Source: Schistocephalus solidus
Lineage: Eukaryota > Platyhelminthes > Cestoda > Diphyllobothriidea > Diphyllobothriidae
Direction: 5' to 3'
DNA length: 64,000 nucleotides
Assembly (NCBI GenBank): GCA_017591395.1
Contig: WEDG01001053.1
Coordinates: forward strand, 186,001 to 250,000
The position numbers and the translations under genes are program-made. Shown in pieces: positions 1-10,971 of this stretch. The notes under the pieces are model-generated. The model worked only from the letters and a program-made list of their open reading frames with translations, did not search any database and was not told the DNA's origin. Every line of letters starts with the position of its first letter. Position 1 is the stretch's first letter.

Positions 1-715
1 CTGCCATCAGCCGGGGCCCACCGTGCTTGTAGACTTCCAGTGCGATTGCGTCGGATCCCGGTGCTTTACCGCTGGAAAATCTGCTGCACGGCCCGGATAG
101 TTTCGGTAGGGAAGGCGGCAGATCCAGGTCATTGTTCATGTCCACTTGAGGGAGCCGGTCAATGGTAGCATTGGAGATGGCTGATGAGCAATTAAGGACA
201 CTTCTGAAGTGCTCAGCCCAGCGCTTCAGAATTTGCGATTTCTCTGTCAGCAGCGTTGTGCCGTCAGAGCTGAGCAGTGGTGCGGTCCCCTTGATACACG
301 GACCGTAGATGGCCTTGATGGCTTTGAAGAAGTTTTTCATTTCCTTGCGGTCCGCATACCCCTGGATTTCATCAGCCGCTCAGATCATTCAGGCATCCTG
401 CATCTTTCGCAGCCGTTGTTGTACAAGGCGCTGACATCTGAAGAAGGCTGCTTTGGTGGCGTCAGTCCAAAGGTCCATGTAGGCTTTGTGTAGTCCATTC
501 TTCTCCGCGAGTAAGTTGCTGATGTCGGCGTCATTGTCGTCAAACCAGTCCTGGTGTTGACGGCGTGCGCGTCCATGGACTTCGAGGGCGGTGGACTGGA
601 TTACATTTCGCCGTTGACCCCATCGTGTCTCCACGGTAGCATTATCAGCTGGAGCATATAGGTTCTCAAGTTTCTCGGTTATTTGTTTGCTGAAATCAAA
701 ACAGTGAGCAGGCAA
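1..715 (-). pseudogene. RT N-terminal region of LINE-A copy 1 (partial, broken)
   Basis: This is the linker between endonuclease and RT, then the start of the reverse transcriptase, colinear with 10,740-11,400 of copy 2. Recognisable blocks are RARRQHQDWFDDND, LLAEKNGLHKAY and, in the left-most part, the LLTEKSQILKRWAEHFRSVL and PPSLP..IRAVQQ segments. Stops interrupt it just after the MQDA block (around 388) and again near 380. The rest of the RT lies outside the window. Confidence 0.85.
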
Positions 716-789
716 ATTTAATAAATAGTATTTAACTTACCTGGCGGCCTCTTACCTTTGGACCTTCGTCGGGGTTGCAGCCGGAGCCT

Positions 790-1568
790 CCTCTGGGAGA
801 TGACGAGGCGGTGATCTGGCTAACCATCGGCATCGCTGATCACCTTGGTTACCAGCACGTCCTGTCGATCTCGCCTCTGGACGAGAACATAGTCCAGCAG
901 ATGCCCGCACCGTGACCGAGGGTGCATCCACGTGACCTTCTCACGCGTCGAAAGGCGGAGGAAAGTGTTGGTCAGCAAGATACGGTGTTCCGCACACGTG
1001 CGCAGAAGAAGGAGGCCGTTATCGTTACAGCTACCGAGACCGTGGGGACCCAGCACTCCCGGCCAGGCAGCGTGGTCCGTCCCAACGCGGGCGTTGAAGT
1101 CACCAAGGACAATTTACTTGTCCACCTTCGACACAGTCGCCAGCAGGGTGTGCAGGTCCTCGTAGAATTTGTCCTTCGCCGCATCAGAACTCGTCATTGG
1201 GGAGCGTAGGCGCTGATGATGGTGGCGAACTGGTCTTCCCGAAGAGGCAGGCGGAGGCTCTTCAGGCGATCATTGATACCCTGCGGCAGACAGGGCAGAC
1301 GTCCCACGATGTCGTTCCGGATGGCAAAGGCAACAACAGCGTCGCGTCGCTCTGCGTTTGGCCGGCCGCTCCAGAAGAATGTGTAACCGGCCCCCACCTC
1401 CTCCAGCTGACCCTGCTCAGAGAATCTGGTCTCGCTGAGAGCAGCAATGTCCACCTTGTAGCGCGCCAGTTCCCGAGCGACTAACGCCGTCATCCATTCC
1501 GGCCGGTTGCTCCTAGGATTGTCTAAAAGCGAACGAACATTGCAGGCTGCTAGTGTGAGTGGACTCAC
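790..1568 (-). pseudogene. AP endonuclease domain of LINE-A copy 1 (broken)
   Basis: This is an exonuclease-endonuclease-phosphatase fold domain, which nicks target DNA for target-primed reverse transcription. The N-terminal block has the [10 protein letters not shown] start and an ALSETRF motif (catalytic Glu). It reads open for about 120 codons until AYAPQ, where a missing base shifts the frame. The C-terminal half resumes in another frame with [13 protein letters not shown] and the HLLDYVLV block. A TAA at 1,116-1,114 replaces the Leu codon present in copy 2. Identity as an APE endonuclease is firm; function is excluded. Confidence 0.85.
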
Positions 1569-2160
1569 CCGAGCAGCCTGGAGAGTATGGCGAGGGGGAT
1601 GGGGACGGGGAGCATTGTTGTTTGTTTGAGTTTTACGACCGCGTATTTTGCGATCTGCGAGCCGTGGCCGGCTGCAGAAGACGTGATAACCAGCAATTTT
1701 TTAAGGCACCTCTTCTAGCCCCTTCCTCCTCGAGGGGGCAAGCAGTGCTGTCCCTAAATAGGGCTGCTCGGACATCCCAGACGGCTGCCGAACTCCAATA
1801 TGGGTCACGGTTTTGTTTAAGTGGGAGAACGACTCGAGTTAGCCTGGGCTGCCTACGGGGTTGCTGTCGCCCCCACCGTAGGACTTTTTGAGAGGGGGGG
1901 AGGTGGGAAGTTCGGGAGTCAGACATACCGGGTGTGGAGACACACACAACACCGGAGACCCTCACCTTGTTTAGCCCGCCGGTTGTGACGGTTGCCCGGG
2001 GTGTGGCCGCTGGGAAGAACCCAACTTCGAGGAGCCACAGGTGAGTTGGGTACCAGTTAGAGGCAGCCACAGGAGCATTCACCACCTGTACGAGACAAAT
2101 GGAGCGACCAAACGCTATCCGTGTGGTGCTACCCCTAACTAGTACCCCTACACCCCTCGA

Positions 2161-3034
2161 CCGTCGTAGTCCGACGATGTCCACCCTATGCTCCACAGAA
2201 GGGTGGTGCAAGGACGGTGACTTTTGCAAAAATTAATTTTAAGTGATAGTAGCCTTGCGCTGCAGCTACCGCACTCTCTCCTCCCCCCACCTGAACCCGG
2301 TGTCATGACAGAGTCAAGAAGACCGGAGATGGGAGAGAGCGCAGATGGCTGGCGCGGCCGGAGCCGCCCCTGGGTGTACCACCACACCTGACTTGGATCC
2401 CACGGAGCGGGAGTGCCATAAAGGCCACATTAAGAAGGAGCCATTGCAGCCTTTTTCTCAGTCCGCCAGTCAGCCACTCCACACTAAACACACATTGAGC
2501 TGACCACGCGGTCCGAGTTATCCCGTCAGTTTTCAACCTTCCAAGCCACGGCCTTTAGCGCACCGTGATAGTCTCAAGCGCGTCAGATTGTTTATAGTGA
2601 GAAAAATGCGCTGAGCTGTTGACCTCACTCTCTCCCCCACCCCCACAATCAGACCATCACCCGAGCCAGTCAGTTGTCTGATGTGGGAGTGGGCGCATCG
2701 TCTGACGGGTCGGCGTACCCGTCTTCGCGCGCCCCAGCACGACCTGGCCCCCATAACCACACACCAGGATTCAGTAAATCAGGGGATATGGAGGAGCCAT
2801 TGCCGTCTGACTCCCAGTCCACTGGTCAGCCACTCGACACACACAGCACATACACTGGGCCGACGGCGTGGTCTGGTGTAAGCGTCCGATAGGAAGCCTT
2901 CCAAGCCACGGTTTCTAGGAAACTGTAATTTTATCAGGTACATTATGATGATTGTGAGGGTGCTGTCTATGTATTAGTGTAGATGGTGTGCGCTGATGTG
3001 GCTTAGCCTCCGGTGGTTTACGGCAGGTTGTCAT
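2161..3034 (-). mobile_element. LINE-A 3' tail (truncated copy)
   Basis: This stretch is the reverse complement of the 3' tail of LINE-A copy 2 (13,560-14,385). It begins at the zinc-finger stop region near 3,030 and ends near 2,160. No open frame is conserved between copies, so this is untranslated tail. Its 3' end meets the 5' end of LINE-A copy 1 in the same orientation, a head-to-tail join. Confidence 0.82.
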
Positions 3035-3039
3035 GCGAC

Positions 3040-3670
3040 AGTTTTGCCGGCACCGTCTCCGAAAAGATTAAGGGCGAAGTTGCCTCCGCGAAAGATGCAA
3101 TTCCCAGGGTTTTCTCATTTCATACAAAGTGCCTTTAGGTCCGTCTCTAGGAAGAGCCGTATGTATTGTGCATCCGCCCGGTCAGTTCTCCTGCACGGTT
3201 GTGAATGCTGGAGATGGAAAAAAAACGGGAGAGGTTTGACTACCGCTGCCTGAGTAGTACTCGTCTAGTAAAGTACAGTGACTTGCTTTCGAATGAGACG
3301 GGCTGCCATCTCTGCGACAACATTGCGAGGATAGCTCATGTCATCCAAAAAGACAACTGAGTGGGTTTAAGTACGTTCTTCTTTGTCCATCTCACGAGCT
3401 CAGTGTTGCCGCCATCGATCCAGTGTCCTTGCCCATCTAGGGACGTCGGAGGGAAAGTTACCTCCAAACCTGGCTCGACACCGCTCACCAAGGTATGGAC
3501 GTGGTTCGTTGACCTTTTTGTATTCGGTCTGCATCGCTGGAGGAGAGAATGGGTCGACCTGTCTAGATAGGCTGCCAGAGGTCGTCACGCGTGAAGATTT
3601 ACAGCGTGTGACATCATCCAGGCCGGCTAGCTCAGGCTTGATCGAAGCTGTACCAAGCAAGTAAATACCG
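3040..3670 (+). mobile_element. LINE-B (RTE-like) 3' coding fragment
   Basis: This is a degenerate C-terminal part of a second LINE family, related at DNA level to 4,880-5,235, 19,560-20,235, 25,543-26,350 (minus) and 60,215-60,920 (minus). It holds the ARSVLLHGCECW block, then the linker that codes for PLPxWRRRRG in better copies, and ends in the family's conserved 3' block. Several stops and frame changes are present. Confidence 0.72.
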
Positions 3671-4125
3671 CTCTCGCAGGCAGGTGACTGCCGCGTTCAT
3701 GGGATCCAACCGAACTTTTATTACAATACTGACTGCCTGCTGGCAGTTTAATGAATATTAAGTGGTTATCTCACTTTGGCTGATGGACTCCGGCCCAAAT
3801 ATTCTGATTAGCTTTCGGACTGAGCCCCTAGTAAGACTTTAAGAAGCAGAAATTTTAAGTGTGGCGCTGCACGGTGGTACGTGACGATTTATTCCCAAGG
3901 TCGTAGTGCTCACACAAACTTTTGTTGTTTAAATAAAACTAAAGTGGCACTTAGGACGCACGGAATAGCGAAAAGGAAGAGAGCTTCTTTATAGCACATG
4001 TAGGTCGCTACTCACGGATACACTCTGGCTCATTGTGCGAATATATTTAGCAAGTCTTCCATTATGTCTTTCCAATAAGAGGTTAGTTTACAGAGTAAGG
4101 GATATTTGACAATCTTTGTCAGTCG
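3671..4125. other. Unassigned spacer
   Basis: AT-leaning DNA between a LINE-B fragment and a SINE dimer. I see no open frame of note, no RNA gene and no clear repeat. Confidence 0.4.
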
Positions 4126-4710
4126 GTGAGCGCCCCATTACCAATGTCAATATTCGCGATCGAAACAGGCAAGACAACGAGTTCGTGGCGCAGTGGGTAG
4201 AGCGTTGGACTTATGCCCAACAAGGTCGCGAGTTCGAGGCTCGGGCGCCGCAGCGCCTGGGTTTGGGTATGGCTGGCTGATGACGGCTAACAAGCCAGAA
4301 ATGGCGATTCCAGTCTCCCTCGTCTTTGTCGGTTATGTTATTCTGCCTATATACTTAGCTGCTTTACGGCTGCTGGCGGGGCTTGAGAGTTAGCCCCAAG
4401 GCACAATGGGACGAGTGGGTCCTGTAACCAATCGGTGAGTGCCCCATTACCATTATCAATATTCCCGATAGAAACCGGCAAGACAACGAGCTCGTGGCGC
4501 AGTGGGTAGAGCGTTGGAATTCTGCTGCAACACCTGGAGTTGGGTATGGCTGACTAATGACGACTTATAAGCCAAAAATGGTCATTCCAGTTTCCCTTGT
4601 CTTTGTCGGTAATGTTCATCTGCCTTTACCAGCCGATCTACGGATGCTGGCGGGCTGGAGGGTGACCCACAAAGCGCAATGGGACGAGTGAATCCTGTAT
4701 CCCATCGGGG
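4126..4710 (+). mobile_element. tRNA-derived SINE, tandem dimer
   Basis: Two units of about 300 bp follow each other directly. Each starts with a shared leader, then a tRNA-like head from 4,181 and 4,490 with an A-box (TGGCGCAGTGGGTAGAG). Unit 1 keeps the B-box (GAGTTCGAGGCTC); in unit 2 the segment from the anticodon arm through the B-box is deleted. The shared body contains the TTGTCTTTGTCGGT block and ends near CGGGACGAGTGAGTCCTGTA. The same unit recurs at 37,306, 39,608, 54,836 and 57,715-58,835. The A and B boxes imply pol III transcription at least of the parental unit. Confidence 0.82.
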
Positions 4711-4879
4711 AGCACGTGCTTACCTTAGTGAATGCCAACTCCAATTTGCGAACACAAGGATCAAGCACGGTAAAACTGCATATTTCTGTGGGGAAGCAAG
4801 ACCGCAGGGTGTGCTGGGGCGATATGAAGGGGGCCACGGTCACGTTTTCAAGTCCTAAACTGTTTGTGGAGGATATATT

Positions 4880-5235
4880 TGGTGATCCAATTGCATTGGG
4901 CCGCTGTTGATTTGGGCGCGTTCTTCGTCGCTCACTCACGAGCTTAGTGTTACTGCCCTTATTTCGACCCCACTACCCAGTTGCAGGCGTCGAAGAGGGG
5001 TTCAGCTCAAAACCTGTCTCAACACAATTCGTCAAGAATGGAAATTGGTCTTGGCCCTTCGGTATTCGGCGTCCGTCGTTGGCGAAGAGCGTGGATTGAG
5101 CTGTCCAGGTCTGCTGCCGCGGATCGTAACGCGTAGAGAGGCACAATCCGTGACACCGTCGAGGCCGGCTAGATCAGGTATGATCGCAGCTTCTTCAACG
5201 CAACCATGTACCCGTTTATCATGCACTAGGCGGTT
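4880..5235 (+). mobile_element. LINE-B 3' fragment
   Basis: Second fragment of the LINE-B 3' end. It reads HELSVTAL, then PLPSCRRRRGVQLKT, then the C-terminal block ending near SRPARSGMIAA, with few disruptions. It is 5' truncated and lies downstream of the SINE dimer. The parent copy is the minus element at 25,543-28,735. Confidence 0.75.
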
Positions 5236-5468
5236 GGTTCGTGAACACTGGTTCTTTCCTCTGTGAATTTACCCAACGTTGGTAAAGGAGAGTAAAGCAA
5301 TATGGAAGCTTATCATCGCAATACGTAATGAAGGTAAAAGTAAGTAATGATAATTTGCACTGCATTATTTTAAAAAAACGAACAACAGATTAAATTTATC
5401 GCATCAGAAATATCAAATTACCTCAAAAGCATATGATGGCATCCGGAGATCGCGCAATAAGGTTTCGA

Positions 5469-5590
5469 ATGTTTTATTATCTGGATATATTAATGCTAAT
5501 CCTGGCGGTTCGTGCATCGGTGGACACGGTGAACTTGCGTGCAGCTGGTGCTAACAAATCAACGCAACTTTGTAACGTTACTTATATATA
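5469..5590 (+). CDS. Possible first coding exon of a secreted or membrane protein
   Basis: An ATG opens a short frame of 40 codons whose N-terminus looks like a signal peptide: a hydrophobic core LDILMLILAV followed by small residues (RAS) suitable for cleavage. Two N-glycosylation sequons follow (NKS and NVT). The frame runs into a consensus 5' splice site, GTAAGT, at 5,591-5,596, leaving phase 2. If spliced, the unspliced TAG at the junction is removed. I could not find the next exon and do not recognise the protein. Chance occurrence in AT-rich DNA is a real alternative. Confidence 0.3.
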
Positions 5591-5596
5591 GTAAGT

Positions 5597-7164
5597 AAAA
5601 AATATATTCTAGGATTAATAGATTCCATGACGGACTAACGACCCAGAATCAAGGTGCAATTAAGGCGCCCACATGAGATCTTCAAGCGGAGATAGCTACA
5701 TTTTAAACTCTAGATTTTAAAATCGAGTGGAGAAAATCAGGGACATCCTTTAGTTGGCTAAGCATACCTGTACATGAGAGAGCGTTGGAAGATGGGAGCA
5801 AACAGCCCCTCGGCAGTTCTCTGAAACCTTTTAGTGAGTGAGTGAGAGGTAGAAAGAAACGGAAGACAAACGACTTATAAATTGGCGTTGAAGTTACGCA
5901 TGTATGCATTATACGTTGAGTTATAATTTGTAACTCGTATCGGTGGCCGGACGGCCAACGACTTCATCGAGAGCATTGAAAATAGGAGGAAAAAATATAT
6001 GCTACGTATGCAGTCATTTTTACCAAGTGTCATTTTTGAAGGAAGCCGGAAAGAAACTTGCTCAAAGGTCGACATCTTAACATGACCAAAATATCCTGGG
6101 ATTATGTTGCTCGACAATTAGTATTAAAACTTTACTCAATTAATATTTTCTAATCGAAAGCACGCTTCAGAATTTCTGGTTAAGATTTCATGAAATAGTA
6201 CATCTGCTGTCTATCGACATGTCGTGATTTACGTCTATCCATTCGATATGGACTAGTAGTTGGGTTACTTACCTTTTTTGTCCTGCAATTTGTCTTCTAT
6301 TCATCGATATGCTTTTCTAACGAATGGTTTTCTTGATTTATATAACTCAACCATGAATGAAGGAAGTTATGCATTCGGTGTAATAGAACAGATATTCGCT
6401 CTGATTGTAAATTTACTTCGACAACTTTTTATCACTTACTAGTAAAAAAATATTTCTCATTAAAGCTGCTGCCATTGTACTAGGTGAGATAGTAGGTGCC
6501 GTGTAGGATGCCATTATATAAGAGCCACCTAGATGACTGTATAAGGGTGATACAGTAATCTGCCTCGCCGGGAACACACTTTGTGCGAAATAATCACTGT
6601 CGACCATGGGGACCAAAAACGATGAAAGCTTGACAGCCCCAGTGAATTTTTTTCTCGTGGCGTGGCTAGAGGGGCTGGCGTGTTGAAAATCCCGCCATAG
6701 CCCGCGATCGAGCCCCCTCAAATCCTCCTAGGAGGGTTGGAACTCCAGTCCCGCGGGGCTAGCAGGACCGTACGCTGCTAAGAGCGTCATATTGCTGTGA
6801 ATTTGAATGCATGGGTGATGAAAAATATGCTGACAAAAGACTGGGGAATAAATCAAACGAGTCCTCGAGAGGCGTAGGAATCGGTTAAGTGGAGATGGAT
6901 CTTAAAAACCATGGTCAAATCGAGCGATATCGGTGCAGTGATACAAGGGCCTCACGCAGAATTTATGTGATCCCATTTCAGCAAGACACACCTACTCCTG
7001 GCCTTGTGCTTATTTTTTTCAGTTTACTTGTTGCGGGTACTAGGCAATACATGTGAAAACGCTACTGTTTACATGCCAGTGAGTTACACGAATTCCAGTG
7101 CACACGCATTCCGAAACAATATCACTATTACAATAGTATTCACAGAATGTAAGTAGCAATGTTT
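5597..7164. other. Unassigned AT-rich spacer
   Basis: Mostly AT-rich sequence with no recognisable coding exon or RNA gene. A GC-richer patch at about 6,680-6,780 has tRNA-like fragments of text but does not fold into a tRNA that I can support. Confidence 0.35.
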
Positions 7165-7440
7165 TTAAAAATACCTGTCTAGAGTTGACGTGGTATGCAT
7201 TTCGGGTTCTGATTGTCGTAATTATCCAAGTGCTTCTTGAAAGGGACTTCACCTCCACGACTGATTTTGGGAGAGCATTCCATTGTTCTGATACCCGTTG
7301 CATGAAGAATTCAGAGCGAATGTGCAGCCTGGACATTTTCGTGAACGGCTTCATTAAATGTCCACGTGGACCAATTATGTCTTCGTACGAAGACATGTCC
7401 TCAATGCACAGCCCTTCCTCAAGGCCACGCATTATCTAGA
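7165..7440 (-). mobile_element. CR1/Jockey-like LINE C-terminal fragment
   Basis: Minus-strand reading gives the C-terminal block typical of CR1/Jockey-type retroelements: GPRGHLMKPF, RSEFFMQRVSEQWNALP and VVEVKSL. It is short and lacks the RT catalytic core. No matching 5' portion lies nearby. Confidence 0.6.
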
Positions 7441-7499
7441 TATCGAAGAGATGAGTGTTTGCGTTAAGGCTACGGCTAGGGTTGATATTACTGACAATT

Positions 7500-7560
7500 A
7501 CCCTTGAGGGTTAGGCCTAACCACGGTTAGGCCTATGGTTAAGGTATTTGGAATTTATAT
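7500..7560. repeat. TTAGGG-like patch with a 14-bp palindrome
   Basis: A short run of degenerate TTAGG/CCTAA words contains the perfect palindrome GGTTAGGCCTAACC. It resembles a decayed interstitial telomere-like repeat, as at 51,421-51,612. Confidence 0.45.
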
Positions 7561-7719
7561 TTGATTAGTGCCGGGAAGGCACTGTCTAAGAACATCTGTT
7601 CTAAGACAAGATTGGATGGAAAGGAAATTTGGGTCAGAGAACATTTTAATGTTGTATTCTGCACAGGTTTCGGTGGACGAGTTTCAAGAACAGTCCGGGA
7701 AAAATCGGTACAAAATTCG

Positions 7720-7793
7720 TGGCCAGAGAGGGGCTCGAACCCTCGACATTCGCGTTATTAGCACGACGCTCTAACCGACTGAGCTACCCGGCC
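7720..7793 (-). tRNA. tRNA-Ile (anticodon AAT)
   Basis: Reading the minus strand, all four arms pair. The acceptor is GGCCGGG with TCTGGCC (two G-T wobbles). The D arm is GCTC/GAGC. The anticodon stem is TCGTG/CGCGA around loop CTAATAA, which gives anticodon AAT. The T arm is GAGGG/CCCTC around TTCGAGC. The discriminator base is A and there is no encoded CCA or intron, as expected in a eukaryote. The A-box (TAGCTCAGTCGG) and B-box (GGTTCGAGCC) are intact, and T-runs follow the 3' end (complement of 7,712-7,715 and 7,700-7,704) as a pol III terminator. The fit is far better than in the SINE heads, so this is likely functional. Confidence 0.93.
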
Positions 7794-8564
7794 GCGGTTT
7801 AAAATACGTAAATTAAATTTAATAACTAAATTAACCTCGCCATCTCGATTAGTTATGCAGGTTATATGCAACATCTTTTGTAAGTTTTGTCCCAGCAACG
7901 TAGAGCACAACACCACAAATGGTTAAACATGGCTATCAGGAAATTTTCTATTCCAGTATACGAACACGCGCGCACTCAGACAATGATGGCTGTCCATGCA
8001 CAACCTGAACATGTCTACCCTTGGATAAGGCAACATACACAAATTTCATGCAAACATTTCACCACAGGTCTTATAAAAGCAGCTGCCACCACCGCCGCAC
8101 GCTCCCTCTGACACCAGCCCTGACTTTGCCAGTGACCAGTGTCGCAACGGCGTAGACCATGGACATGTGATAGCCACTACGACCTCCAGGCCTGGTCGCG
8201 AATAGGAAAGGAAGTGGCACGCCGGCTGGGGAGGACATTAATTCTATACAGAAAGGTTGGCAAAAATTTGGCAGAAGTTGACAGACGGATGAGGGCGAAT
8301 GTGTGGCTCAGCGAGAACCAGTGACCCGATTGAGGGTGAGGCATGCGTCACAGTGCCTTGAACAAGAGCATACCTAAGTCGACTTTGACGTTGATTGGCT
8401 GTTTTGGATAGCCATGATTGGCCGACAAACAGACTGCGCGTGAGAGCAAGCGCAAGGGCACAGTGATGCAACAGGCCTCGCAGCGGTACACGTACAACAT
8501 AACGTCTTGTACACAATAAATGCCACATTCTGGCGCTTTCTGTCTTACATTGATAATCGGAGCA
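7794..8564. other. Unassigned spacer upstream of the tRNA
   Basis: No coding exon recognised. It ends at the start of a decayed LINE-A 3' fragment. Confidence 0.35.
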
Positions 8565-9290
8565 CAGTCAATTATCCGAGCCGGTCAAACAATTGATGCT
8601 GAGATGGGAAAAAGGTGCTGACAAACCATCTGCACGTGTCACATACACGACTTGCCCCTTCTCCCACCAGAGACCTCACCACGATTTCCCGCCAATGGAT
8701 CATACGTGTAGGAGAAGAGATACATTGAGAAGAAGCCGAAGAACGCACCTCCCACTTATGTGAGACGTGCTTGCCATGGGTGATGTTGGACGTGTTCATG
8801 TGTGTTTTGGGTGCTCGTGAGGAGAATATTGTTGAGGTTGTCGGGTTGACAGTATTCTGTCGCAGTTTTTTTTTATGGAGGCGCGAATAGGTAATGCGGC
8901 GACTGAATGTGCATGGGCAATTTGGGCTATTGAGTGGGTGTATGTTGGCGCTCCGAGCCCTCGTTTGTCCGTTCCCGTGCGATGGATTTGCTAGTGACAG
9001 ATTTGGTCGAGGCGTGATTTGCATGTGCGGTGGTACTGTGAGCAGGAGAGGCTGGGAGCTGCAGAGTCGGGCGCGGCGGTGATGCTGCTAATGATGGCTG
9101 CATTGGGGAATGGGGAGTTGGTGGTGCTGGAGAAGGAAGAGTTGTCGGGTCTGCAAGCTGTGCCTCTATTGCAGTGAAAGACACTATCGTGGATATAGAT
9201 GTGGCCGAACAGTCACAGGCAGTGAGTGAATGTGCATGAACTGCGCAGACAGTGAAGGCAGACGCGGTGAGTGTATGTCAGTATGTCTCG
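8565..9290 (-). mobile_element. Decayed LINE-A 3' end (zinc-finger region and tail)
   Basis: Minus-strand text retains out-of-frame pieces of the LINE-A zinc-finger region (for example CPCTFSRRITYSRLH near 8,870-8,930 and the finger linker near 8,930-8,990). The tail is recognisable from about 8,570. All frames are broken. It lies immediately upstream of the 5' end of the + copy at 9,294. Confidence 0.6.
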
Positions 9291-9293
9291 ATA

Positions 9294-10020
9294 TGGGGTT
9301 TAGGGGTATAAGTTAGGGGTAGCACCACACACCTAGCATTTGGTCACTCCATTTGTCTCGTACAGGTGGTGAATGCTCCTGTGGTCGCCTCTAACTGGTA
9401 CCCAACTCCCACTTGTGGCTCCTCGAAGTTGGGTTCTTCCCAGCGGCCACACCACGGGCAACCGTCACGACCGGCGGGCTAAACCAGGTGAGGGTCTCCG
9501 GTGTTGTGTGTGCCTCCACAGCCGATATGTCTGACTCCCGAACATCCCTCCTCCCTTCTCTCAAAAAGTCCTACGGTGGGGGCGACAGCAACCCCATTGG
9601 CGGCCCAGGCTAACTCGGGTCGTTCTCCCACTAAAACCAAACCGTGACCCATAGGGGAGTTCAGCAGCCGTCTGGGATGTCCGAGCAGCCCTATTTAGGG
9701 GCAGGACTGCTTGCCCCTTCGCGGAGGAAGGGGCTAGAAAAGGTGCCCTAAACAAACGCGGGTTATTACGTCTTCTGCAGCCAGCCACGGCTCGCAGATC
9801 TCAAAATACGCGGTCGTAAACTCAAATAAACAACAATGCTCCCCATCCCCACCCTCCTCGCCATATACTCCGGGCTGCTCGGACGAGTCCACTCACACTA
9901 GCAGCCTAGAATTTTCAATCCCTTTTTGAAAATCCGAGGAAGAACCAACCAGAAGGGAGAACGGCACTTGTCACTCGGGAATCGGCCTGATACAAAGTAA
10001 ATATTGCTGCTCTCAGCGAG
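9294..10020 (+). other. LINE-A 5' untranslated region
   Basis: Matches, in reverse complement, the stretch 1,570-2,160 of copy 1. It starts with a G-rich tract (TTTAGGGGTATAAGTTAGGG) and has no conserved frame. It may hold the element's internal promoter; nothing specific such as a TATA box is seen. Confidence 0.65.
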
Positions 10021-10700
10021 GCCCGATTCTCTGAGTTGGGTCAGCTGGAGGAGGTGGGTGCCGGCTACACCTTCCTCTGGAGCGGCCGGCCAAAGGCAGA
10101 GCGACGCGACGCTGGTGTTGCCTTTGCCATCCGGAACGACATCGTGGGACATCTGCCCTGTCTGCCGCAGGGTATCAATGATCGCCTGATGAGCCTACGC
10201 CTGCCTCTTCGAGGAGTCCAGTTCGCCAACATCATCAGCGCCTACGCTTCCCCAATGACGAGTTCTGATGCGGCGAAGGATGAATTCTACGAGGACCTGC
10301 ACGCCCTGATGGCGACTGTGCCGAAAGAGGACAAGTTAATTGTCCTTGGTGATTTCAACGCCCGCGTCGGGACGGACCACGCTGCCTGGCAGGGAGTGCT
10401 GGGTCCCCACGGTCTCGGTAGCTGTAACGATAACGGCTTCCTTCTTCTGCGCACGTGTGCGGAACACCGTCTCCTGCTGACCAACACCTTCTTCCGCCTT
10501 CCGACGCGGGTGAAAGCCAAGTGGATGCACCCCCGGTCGCGGCGCTGGCATCTGCTGGACTATGTTCTCGTCGGAGGCGAGGTCGACAGGACGTGCTGGT
10601 AACCAAGGCGATCCGCGATGCCGATGGTTGGACAGATCACCACCCCGTGCTCTCCCAGAGGAGGCTCCGACTGCAACCCCGACGAAGGCCCCAAGGTAAG
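10021..10700 (+). pseudogene. AP endonuclease domain of LINE-A copy 2
   Basis: An open stretch from 10,036 to 10,602 encodes most of an APE-type endonuclease: [18 protein letters not shown], the [14 protein letters not shown] block (catalytic Asp and Asn), and near the end HLLDYVLV. The N-terminal NVRSLL block is lost or scrambled near 9,900-10,020. The frame shifts near 10,580 into the RRRPQGKRPPGK segment, which ends at a TAG near 10,777. The domain would nick target DNA in an active element. Confidence 0.85.
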
Positions 10701-10971
10701 AGGCCGCCAGGTAAGTTAAATACTCTTTTGTTAAATTTGCCTGCTCACTCTTTTGATTTCAGCAACCAAATAACCTAGAAACTGGAGGACCTACATGCTC
10801 CAGCTGATAATGCTACCGTGGAGACACGAAGGGGTCAACAGCAAAATGTCATCCAGTCCACCGCCCTCGAAGTCCTCAGACGCGCACACCATCAACACCA
10901 GGACTAGCTTGACGACAATGACGCCGACATCAGCAACTTACTCGCCAAGATTAATGGACTACTAAGCCGGC

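Larger units (their letters stand above)
1..2160 (-). mobile_element. LINE-A copy 1, non-LTR retrotransposon, 5' UTR to start of RT, runs off left edge
   Basis: Read on the minus strand this is the 5' part of an APE-type non-LTR retrotransposon, colinear with the + copy at 9,294-14,385. The 5' UTR lies at about 2,160-1,570, the endonuclease at 1,568-790 and the RT region from 715 to the window edge. The 5' end, an A/G-rich tract at about 2,100-2,160, directly abuts the 3' tail of another minus copy (2,161-3,034). The copy is dead: one base is lost near 1,205 relative to copy 2, a TAA lies at 1,116-1,114, and further stops lie near 390. The family matches LINEs I know from diphyllobothriidean tapeworms; its formal clade was not determined. 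Confidence 0.88.

Noticed and set aside
1633..2229. 198-codon minus-strand protein
   Set aside because: Lies in the LINE-A 5' UTR; the matching + copy at 9,400-9,800 does not keep the frame.
2161..3034. Genes in LINE-A tail frames (for example 2,674-2,892)
   Set aside because: Frames are not conserved among the many tail copies.
4181..4255. tRNA gene in SINE head
   Set aside because: A and B boxes are present, but the anticodon arm does not pair properly and the unit recurs with a fixed non-tRNA body, so it is a SINE.
6680..6790. tRNA-like GC-rich patch
   Set aside because: Only a TTCGA-less loop and partial stems; no cloverleaf could be drawn.
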